From Channa striata (taxonomy: Eukaryota > Chordata > Actinopteri > Anabantiformes > Channidae): a stretch of 64,000 nucleotides of DNA. Positions 37,290-47,200 of the stretch are shown piece after piece (positions within the stretch are counted from its first letter, which is position 1; each line of letters begins with the position of its first letter). Where the stretch lies: contig CM065177.1 in NCBI GenBank assembly GCA_033026295.1, positions 3,651,400 to 3,715,399 on the forward strand, given 5' to 3'. The position numbers were made by a program, and so were the translations under genes. Below the pieces are notes generated by a model. It was not told the origin of the DNA, did no database searches, and saw only the letters and a program-made list of their open reading frames with translations.

Positions 37290-37858
37290 AGCTTATTATT
37301 ATATTATGATTATGTTTTTGACAGTAAATAGTGGAAACATGTTGACAAACAGGCAAAACAATGGTAAATAAAAATTCAGTAGGCATGAGAACCTGTGGAG
37401 TTGGTTATGATTCTCTGAGTGTTCAGCATTAATAATGGTGCAGATTAGACAAAGACAATGTAAGGAAAAGTGCAGTTATCGCTTCAAATTATTTCCTAAA
37501 TGGGTTGTTACGTATATGCTCTATAATGTATAATGAGTATTTCACTCTCTCTTAAGCAGAGAACGTAATTGTTGACTATGTGCTTCAAAATTCAAACATT
37601 CATTTCACTTTTTCTATTAGAAATGGATGGAAGAAATGGGAAAAATCAAATATTAACAAAAATCTCCATCTGCAGAATAACTCTACGTACTAAATGATAG
37701 TACTTGAAGGTTGTGTAAATGTATACCATGTTTATATTATTCATTAGATTATTGCCGCTTCCATCGAGATCCACCACCAGCTTGAGACACCGCTTTTATT
37801 GTGAAGGCGGAAGTTAACGAGATGTGACCAACCTCTAACTTTTCAGGAACGGTTTCTC

Positions 37859-37922
37859 GAGAATCACGTGGTTTTCTGGTGGGCGGTCCGTGTATATAAG
37901 CCCCCCCCCAATCCTCTCATTC
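37859..37922 (+). promoter_or_regulatory. stat1: stat1 core promoter
   Basis: GAGAATCACGTG (E-box, 37859-37870), GTGGGCGG (GC box, 37879-37886), then TATATAAG at 37893-37900. A pyrimidine-rich initiator with TCATTCAG follows around 37918-37925. The first exon donor is at 38003/38004. An imperfect TTC-GAA palindrome with 4-bp spacing (TTCTCGAGAA) overlaps the E-box; it has the wrong spacing for a standard GAS site. Confidence 0.65.
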
Positions 37923-38003
37923 AGCCAGTTTCCTCCTGTCTTCGTCCTTGTCTTGTCGTCGCCTTCATCCGCAACAACAAACACAAGCACCAGCATCCGC
38001 AAG
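37923..38003 (+). other. stat1: stat1 non-coding first exon
   Basis: Follows the TATA box by about 25 bases and ends in CGCAAG with a consensus donor GTGAGT (38004-38009). The next acceptor (38259-38260) abuts the start codon directly, so AAG from this exon supplies the -3 A of the initiation context. The 5' boundary is estimated. Confidence 0.6.
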
Positions 38004-38260
38004 GTGAGTCGGTGACGTGTAGATGAAGTAGGTGAGAGACTTTTGCTGTGGGAACGTTTCCTGGACGTGTCGAGGAGATGTCAGAGGTGTGGGACTGAGG
38101 GTCGAAGGTGCAACTACAACTTTACACGTCTGACGTGTCTGTGTGTAAACTGTGACACTCATGATGTGCATCACGTTACTTGACCTTGTTGTGTGACTTG
38201 GTTCCGGGAGCTGCTGTCCCACCTCCGGCTGCAGGCTCACTGTCTTTGGGCTTCTTGCAG

Positions 38261-41200
38261 ATGAGCCATTGGCAGGAACTGCTGAGGCTGAACTTGGTCC
38301 ATGGCTGCCTGAGTCACGTCTACGACAGAAAGTTTCCCAGACACATCCGCCACACTCTGTGTTTCTACATCGAAAGCCAGGACTGGTGAGTGTGACAGGG
38401 GAGAGGACGGACACTGTGTGTGGACACACACGGACACTGTGTGTGGACACCCACGGAAACTGTGTGTGGACACACACGGACACTGTGTGTGGACACACAC
38501 GGACACTGTGTGTGGACACCCATGGAAACTGTGTGTGGACACCCACGGAAACTGTGTGTGGACACACACGGACACTGTGTGTGGACACCCACGGACACTG
38601 TGTGTGGCTTCTGTATTAGGGTTAGGGTTAACCCTACACCTGTACAATCCAGTACAGCAGCTCTGCCACGAATTCTACTTTTACGCTGTTGTAATTTCTC
38701 AGTTATAAGACAAATATGACAATTCCGATCCCTGCTTATTATTGAGGTCGTGCTGGGTGGTGGAGTCGTATCAAAGTGCATTGCAAGCACAACTGGTTCT
38801 AATATTTTGGCCAACCTATTTGTGCTGTGTCTGTTTGTAGTTTGAGCTTGTTGGGAGAACACTGATTGATATTAATATGAATTCCTTTACCACCAAGCCT
38901 AACCTGAACATTATCCAACTGTTAACTCGGAGAGCAGGTCGTAGCACTTGAAAAGCTCTTCTAAGCTGTGTGGATTGTTCTCACAAATTGAAACACAACA
39001 CACACATCTTTGAGAGGACACTGACACTCACTGGCTGAATGCAGGATCAGCCAATATATTGACTCCCATGGTGTATAAAACACAAACTGGTCTTCGGTCT
39101 TTAAATGAGACACACCTGTAGTATAATTACTGCATACTAATAACAGGTACACTGAGCTCAAATTTCCATGAGCTAAATCTGATATAACGCCATATTTCAA
39201 ATTCCATAGTTTAAGGAAGTGGTGAGGGAGTTACCCTTGTTTTTATTATGCAGAAAAATGTCCACTCCACTGCAACGCCTCCAATAATATGCATTTTCTG
39301 TTACTCTGTGTTAGGGATTCAGCAGCTGTGGATGAAAATAAAGCAGCTGCTTGTTTCCATGAGCTCCTTGTGTATTTGGACGAACAGTGGAACCGTTCCA
39401 TCCAGCAGAACAATATTCTGCAGGCACCTGATTTCTCAGGGATTAAAGACTACTTAGTGGTATGTAAGAAGCGCAGTCCAATGGGAGATGCTGTTTCTTT
39501 CCGGGAACGTCCTCAGCTGTACTGTGTTTATTGATAACATTTCAAGGATAGAAATTTCCTTCATTGGATTGTTTTGTTTTTTCACTCAGAACCACTTTCA
39601 AAATGGACCACAAAACCTGGCCATAATCCTGTCTGAATGCTTAATGGAGGAAAACAGAATCCTGTCTGCGGTTTTTACAAAACAGGTGGGATGAAGATAT
39701 ATGTCATTCAATTGAAGTTTGTACAGTAGTTCACTAAATATTGAAGTGATTCCCCTAGCCGTCCTGATTTATTGACCTATTTTGTCAAAAAAGAATCATG
39801 GTTTATTCTGTACTTGTTCTCTATGCTGCACGTTCAGCTGAATGCACAGTAAGTTGTAGCTCCACACAATGTTAGCATGAGCTGTAAGACTCACTGTAAC
39901 ACGATCTGTTGTTTTTGTCTGTGTTTTCGTCAGAGTTGTGGCATTCCAGTCGTGGACGAAAAAAAGGCCGGGCTTGACAGCAGCATCAGTGAGCTGAAAA
40001 GACAGGCTATGGTAAACATCCCTGGACTCCATCCTTTTTAAAATTGTTTGACTGCACACTTGTATTTAATCTGACAATCATCCTGGGAAAACCATACTCA
40101 ACCATTTCTATTTGTGAACACTATTGCAGGACATTAAGAAGGAGGTGAAATCCCTGGAGGTCCTGTATGAAAACATTGACTATATACTAAAGACCTTGCA
40201 AAGCAAAGGTGTGGCATAATTAAAGAAACACACGATGTGTCTGTTGTGAGTTCATTTACTAAAATGTGCTTTCATTTGTCGTCGCTGTCCCTCATCAGTA
40301 CAGGATAACCCATAAAGCAGAGCTGGTCTCACCATTGTCCTGTTCACCTTTCCTTTGAGTCTTGCTGGCCAACAGTCCAATGCTGCCTCTTCACCTCTTT
40401 TCCACACTCCCCATCACACTGAACTGATGACCCCAAGTACTTAAACTCCTGCACCTTCTTCACCTCAGCCCCTGTAACCTCACACTTCTACCTGGAATGT
40501 CTCAACCTCTTCTTTCCAGAGCAAACCACTCCAACCTTTTATTATGCAAAAAAAGCAGGTACTGTAGATGCATCTCTGAGCTGTAAGAAGGGCTCAAAGC
40601 CGATCCTTGGTGTAGTCCCACCTCCACCTTGATCTGACCCCACGGCACATCTCACCACCGTCATGCATGGATCCTTCATCATGCATTATACTGTAGATGA
40701 TGCAATCCACAAAGACACAATGCAGCTCCCCTGACCAAATCTTTGCAATATTGAAACTGAAAATATCAAGAAATTGAATGTGCAGCTTCATTGTTTTTTT
40801 ATCCCTCAGGATAGTGAACTTGTTCTCATCCCTCCTTAGTTTTGTTTAAAATCCTGTTAAAAACATGTTCACTGCTGCTAGACAAATGAAGGTATGTCAA
40901 ATAATCCGCTCTTCATCCTTTTACACCTCATCCCAAATTCTATTTTGGAACTAGTGTCATTTTCCTCATTCATCCGCTGCTCAAAATACTCCTTCCATCT
41001 TCTCTGCACACTCTCCTGGCTTGTTAGCACCTTTCCATCTCTGTCTTTATTTGCAATATTGAAACTAATATCAAGAAATTGAATGTGCATTTTTTTCACA
41101 GAATAGTAAACCTCATCCCTCCTTAGTTTTGTTTTGGAAACATGTTGCTGCTGCTAAATGAATGTGCAAATAATCACCTTTTACACGCAGTCCCAAATTC

Positions 41201-44200
41201 TTTGGAACTAGTGCTTGAACTAAAAAACAATTCTTCTTTTTTTCTTAATAAAATACTCGACATAAGGCCTCTAAGCCACTGTAACATCTGCATGCTTTGT
41301 TTAAGCAAGTGAATTAGATTTCCTCTTCCACATACTTATTGTTTGGCGTGTGTTTCTGTGCTCTTGCAGCTGATGTTGCAGCAGATCGCGAACATTTTAA
41401 AGCAGGCAGAGCAGATTGTGGCAGTTCTCACTACTGTGGAGCTGCCGGAGTGGAAGCTCAGGCAGCAGATGTCCTGCATTGGAAGTTCAGCTGACACATC
41501 TCTGGACAACCTCCAGAAGTGGTGAGGACCTTTGACCTTTGACCCCCACTACAGTGAGCTTTTTCCCTTTCATGTGGGGGAAAACATTGTCATTTTAATG
41601 TTACCGTATGTTTTTCTATGTGCAGGTTCACGACTGTGACACAAGTGCTACTACAAATACGACAACAGCTGCAGAAAATGGAAGACCAGAACAAGAAATA
41701 TGGCAGCACTGATACCTCCACCCTATTCAAAGAAAGAGAGATGTTCGCAGAGTCTCTGCTCATAAAACTTCTTGCAAAGTGAGATTTGGCATCAGGATTC
41801 TTCAATTTTGTATAGATCCCCTACACACGCGTTCATGTAGTTGACTTGTTTTGTTGTTGTTGCGCATCACAGTGCTCTAGTGGTCGAGAAACAACCTGTC
41901 ATGTCCAGTTTACATCACCGACCTCTGATTCTTAAGACCAGGGTGCGGTTCACGGCCACAGTGAGGTAAGAGCAAACTTCTAACAGGACTGTTCTGTAGG
42001 CTATTGCACAAACCATCATAATGTCATTATTCTATTTACCTTGGTTTTAAAGGAGAAGTGTCCCGTGTTTCACGCAGGGAAAAAGGTGATCAGTCTAAAA
42101 GATTCAAAGTAGTGACAAACAGATTAGTCAAAACAGATCAAAATGTATAGAGGTACTTCCAAAAACACAACTGAAGTGTTTTATCTGTATCTGCATTATG
42201 CTAAGTTTGAGCCTTAGTGCTTCAAGGAGTAAGTAGTACGGCACAGATGCATAGAAGAGAGTGAGTTAAACTAGAAGTAGTATTTTCAGTTTCTGTTTGT
42301 TCCATTTTCAGGTTCTTGGCAAATGTCCCTGAATTCAAGGACCTGCTCAAAGTCAAACCTGTATTTGACAAGTAAGTCACAGAGAAGCTTTGGTCTGAGC
42401 CTGTGACTAGAAGCTTCAATTTATTTTTCTACATCAGGATTTTTTTTCCATATTAACTTTCATATCATTAAATGTTCTTTTTTTAAACACCATTATTTTC
42501 TTTTAAACCCTTTCCGTTAAAATGCAGGGATGTTGAAGAAGCCACTACAGTGAACGGGTAGGTAAATCCTGCAGTACAAACAAACTGTATAAAAAAGCGA
42601 AATGAAGAAATATTGAATTGCCCATATTTACTCAGACTCACTTTGCTTTGATGTCATAGGTTCCGTCACTTTGATTTCATCCGGGATGAAAGTAAGGTGC
42701 TGGATGTGGACTCTCCAAGCGGAGGCTTGATGGCAGAATTTGCACACATGGTACGAAACTCTTCAAGCTGAACTGTTGGAAAACTGAGCATGAGTTAAAG
42801 CAGAATATAATGAGTGTGTTTCTTTTTTCCCAGTCAATCAAGGAAACCAAGGCAAAAAGCAAAGGCCAACATGAGGTAAGACTAGAAGATTCTATTCCAT
42901 CTCTTTGGTAGATATAACATCTACTGGTCATTACTCGTGTCTGTAGAGTTCTGCCTGTAATATGATTGATCATGTTACGACGCATGTATATTGTGTCTGA
43001 TGAGCTGCCTACACGTGTCATTTTGGTCGCCTGAGCGTGATTATAGCAGAACTGATCAGTTCTCACGGAGTCTGCAGCACACCTCAGCACATGACAGTAT
43101 TTTTTTCCACATAGTGATGAATTATAAAAGTGTCCCTGGCAATATTAAAGGCAGCCTTGTATTTATGAATCTAATTCGATCAATATAATCTATATTCGGC
43201 AAAGTTGCATATGAACCAAGTCCATAAGGCAGGGGCCTTCTGTATAATGTTCTATACAATATCTCTATATAGACAATGACATTTATTTATATAATTTTGT
43301 TATATTATTGTTTATTATTGTCTGTTATTGTTATTATTATTATTCACAATATATAACTAAACTGTAATTATGAGGTAATATTTTGTTTTATCGTTAATTG
43401 GCGGCTGTCGGGTAAATGCAGTGAAGTAAAGGTGCCTCAGTGTATAGTGAGTAACTCGAGTAAACATGAACCTCGTCTTTCCATCCTTCACCAGAACTGT
43501 GTGGGAGTCACTGAGGAACTGCACGTCATTAAGTTTGTGATGGTGTTTCAGTACACGCAACTGAAGTTTAACATCGAGGTGAGTGAGCGGGACAGATTAC
43601 AGCCTGTGAAGCACACCTTAAAGAATTCTCTGCTGCCGAATCCTAAAATGTTGGTGGGATCCCAGAAAAATGGTAGTCAGAAAGTTCATGGGTCTCCTCT
43701 GGTTCAGGTCAGCTCCCTGCCTGTGGTTGTCATCTCCAGTACCAATCAGGTCTCCAGTGCCTGGGCTGCTATCATGTGGTCCAACATGCTGTCCACCAGT
43801 GAGCCAAAGGTAAAGCCGTCCCCACCTCAACACACTAGGTACACAACATCAACATCAGATCGCCTGCAACATCAGCACGTGTCCAGATGGAACCAGGCGT
43901 ACTTGGCGTACTTTATTTTTTAGTATTTAATTTCTACGTAAATAAATTTGTTAAATAAATTCATATTTGCACATTTCTAGTCTTAAAACCACTGTCATGT
44001 CCAAACCTTTTTGTGTGGCTTATATATTTCGTCACTGCACGGTGAACTGTAATAACCAAGAAGCACATTTTGTTCTGCAGAACCTGTCGTTGTTTGCCGA
44101 TCCTCCCCCACTCACCTGGCAGCAGCTGTCACAGGTCCTAAACTGGCAGTTTTTGTCTGTTGGCCAGCGAGGACTTGATGAAGACCAGCTCTCCATGCTA

Positions 44201-47200
44201 AGGGCCAAAATTGAAGGTGAGTGCTGTGCCAGGCCACTTTCTAATTTTTGCAAAGAGGAGTTCAATTCAATTCAATTCAACTTTTTTTATATAGCACCAA
44301 TTTAGAATAAAGTTAGCTCAAGACACTTTTCATAATAAAGTCAAAACTATACAGACATTTAGAGAAAACCCAACAAATCCCCCCCTGAGCAGCTATAGGC
44401 AACAGAGAGGAAAAAACTCCCTTTAACGGAAGAAACCTCCAGCAGAACCAGGCTCAGGGTGGACGGACATCTGCCTTGACCGGTTGGGCTGAGTGGAAAG
44501 TGGAGAGAGGAAAGAACAGAGCAACAAAACAACAACAAAACATTGGGCAGGTTAGTAGGACCAGTAGCTGCACACTGGAGGACACACAGCGCCAAATCCG
44601 GGGACACCTGAGGACAGGGACAGAGAGACGGGGGACAGAGAGGGAGAAAGACGACTACGGGACAAAGAAGACACAGAGTTAATGTCATACAGTGATGACA
44701 TATAAATGTGGGCTGAGAGGATGAAAGTGTCTCAGTGCATCAGGGGTTGGTCCCCCAGCAGTCTAAGCCTATAGCAGAACTAAAACTATAAGCTTTATCG
44801 AAGTGGAAGGTTTTGAGTCTAGTCTTAAAAGTACAGAGGGAGTCTGCTTCTCGAATCTGGACTGGGAGCTGGTTCCACAGGAGAGGAGCTTGATAACTAA
44901 AGGCTCTGCCTCCCATTCTATTTTTGGAAATTCTGGGAACCACAAATAGGCCTGCATTTTGGGACCGAAGTGGTATAATATGGTACAAGGAGATCTTTTA
45001 GATATGATGGAGTGTGCGTTTAGAGCTTTATAGGTAAGAAGAAGGGTTTTAAATTCTATTCTGCATTTAATTGGAAGCCAATGGAGAGAAGCTAATGAAG
45101 GTGAAATATGATCTCTCTTACCAATCCCAGTCAGTAATCTTGCTGCAGCATTTTGGATAAATTGGAGGCTTTTTAGAGAGTTACTGGGGCAGCCTGAAAG
45201 TAGAGAATTACATTAGTCCAATCTAGAAGTAACAAATGCATGAACCAGTTTTTCAGCATCGCTTTGAGAGAGGGTGCTCCTAATTTTGGCAACGTTCCAT
45301 AGGTGGAAGAAGGCTGTTCTAGAGATTTGTTTTATGTGTGAGGTAAATGACAAATCCTGGTCAAAAATGACTCCGAGATTCCAACTGGGGCGAGAGTTAT
45401 GTCATCTAATGTAGCAATATGGTTAGAAAACATGTTTCTTAGACTTTTAGGCCCAAACACAATAACTTCATTTTTTCATCTGAGTTTAGAAGAAGGAAAT
45501 TATACGTCCTCCAGTCCCTTATGTCTTTTAGACATGCTTGTAGTTTGATTAATTGATTTGTTTCATCAGGTTTCATAGATAGATATAACTGCGTGTCATC
45601 AGCGTAGCAATTAAAATTTACAGAGTGTTTTCTAATAATGTTGCCAAGGGGAGACATATATAGAGTAAAGATTTGTCCTAAGACAGAGCCTTGTGGAACT
45701 CCATAACTAATAACTAATTTTTGTGTATGTGGAAGATTCATCATTAACATGAACAAATTGGAATCTATCTGATAGATACGATTTAAACCAATTTAGTGCT
45801 GTTCCTTTAATTCCAATTACATGTTCTAGTCTCTGTAATAATATTCTGTGATCAACCAGACTAGGTCTTTTAAATATAGGTTTGATTACAGCTGCCTTAT
45901 AGGCCTTTGGTACATATCCTGTTTGTAAAGACAGATTAATGATATCTAATACGAACGTGTCTAATAAGGGTAGAGCATCTTTGAGCAGTCTAACTGGAAT
46001 AGGGTCTAGCAGACATGTTGTTGGTTTAGATGCCATAATAGTTGAAGTTAACTCAGCAAGGTCTATGGGCACAAAGCAGTCTAAAAGGGACTGAGGACTT
46101 ACTGATGATTCTAATTCTGTTGTATTTGTGGGGAGGGTTTGATGAATTTTATTTCTAATAGCTACGATTTTGTTTGTGAAGAAGGTCAGGAAGTCATTGC
46201 TGCATAGCGTTGAGGGAATACTAGTCTAAACTGAACTATGGCTCTTAGTCAGCCTGGCTACAGTGCTGAAAAGAAACCGGGGGTTGTTCTTGTTTTCCTC
46301 TATTAGTGATGAATAATAAGTATAAATAATATAAGTATAAGTATAAATATAAGTATAAACTCTTTTTCACAGCTAAGTGTGATTCTTGTGAATGAGTGGA
46401 ACGCCACTTCCTTTCTAGTCTTCGTGACGCCTGCTTTAAATTGCGGGTTTGCGAGCTATACCATGGAGATCGCCTGTTCAGAATTACTGCCTTCTTTTTC
46501 AGAGGGGCAACAGTATTGAGTATTGAACGTAATGATGCTGTATAATTATCAGTCAGGTAATCAACTTGTACAGGAGTACAGTTAATGAGGCTACTCTCAG
46601 TTATATCGGTACATGTTGAAGTAAATGATGAAGGGATCATTTCCTTAAATTTGTTCAGTGTTTTCAGATAAACACCTACTGAAGCAAAACTTTTTCTAGC
46701 TGCTGTGTAGTCCAATAAACTAAATTCAAATGTTATTAGAAAATGGCATCAGCATCTACATGAATGTTAAAATCGCCCACTATGACGACTTTATCTGCAC
46801 TAAGCACTAAATAGGCTAGAAAATCTGAGAATTCAGTCAAAACTTCAGAATAAGGGACTGGAGGAAGATACACGATAACAAATAGAAGTGGATTTTTAGT
46901 TTTCCAGATTTGGTGTGAAAGTCTCAGAGTAAGACTCTCAAATGAGTTATAACTATGTTTAGGTCTAGGTTCTATCGGTAAGCTTGAGTGATAAATTGCT
47001 GCTACTCCTCCACCTCGGCCTGAGCTTCTAGGAACATGATAGTTAATATGACTTGTGGGGTCGACTCATTTAAACATATTCTTCCTTCTGCAACCAGGTT
47101 TCAGTGAGACAAAATAAATCGAATTGATGATCACTTATCAAGTCATTTACTAACAGAGATTTAGATGAGAGAGATCTGATATTTAATAATCCACATTTAA

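Larger units (their letters stand above)
36073..37922. other. stat4 3' flank and stat1 promoter region
   Basis: Spacer of 1.85 kb between the stat4 stop and the stat1 first exon. Candidate stat4 poly(A) signals (AATAAA) are at 36931-36936 and 37233-37238. It also holds an E-box palindrome block at 36,600-36,637, an ISRE-like site at 37278-37289, and the stat1 core promoter near 37,859-37,922. Confidence 0.6.
40742..41215 (+). repeat. Imperfect tandem duplication, period about 309 bp
   Basis: Words in 40,742-40,960 recur in order at 41,050-41,215: TTGCAATATTGAAACT, ATATCAAGAAATTGAATGTG, TCATCCCTCCTTAGTTTTGT, AACATGTT with a GCTGCTGCT-like run, CAAATAATC, CCCAAATTCT and TTGGAACTAGTG. The second copy lacks the GGTA that makes the donor in the first. 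Confidence 0.75.
40209..41369. other. stat1: stat1 intron region with LINE debris and a damaged exon candidate
   Basis: Should contain the exon homologous to stat4 27923-28008. Instead it holds minus-strand LINE pieces (40,305-40,650 and 40,880-41,080) and a repeated segment (40,742-40,960 versus 41,049-41,215). The best exon candidate is 40840-40891. Another possible acceptor (CTCATCAG at 40291-40298) is followed by a frame that stops after five codons (VQDNP). Confidence 0.6.

Noticed and set aside
37853..37864. GAS site TTCTCGAGAA in the stat1 promoter
   Set aside because: Spacing between the half-sites is four, not the three of a STAT1 GAS element; listed only as imperfect.
37965..38862. 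Long repetitive open frames on both strands (up to 207 residues, Cys/His/Val-rich repeats)
   Set aside because: They are translations of the 23-bp minisatellite in several frames within a stat1 intron. No start context, splice support or family similarity.
40301..40813. CAGGATA pair as a target-site duplication of the LINE insertion
   Set aside because: The LINE copy lacks its 3' end and is internally rearranged, so a 7-bp match can be coincidental.
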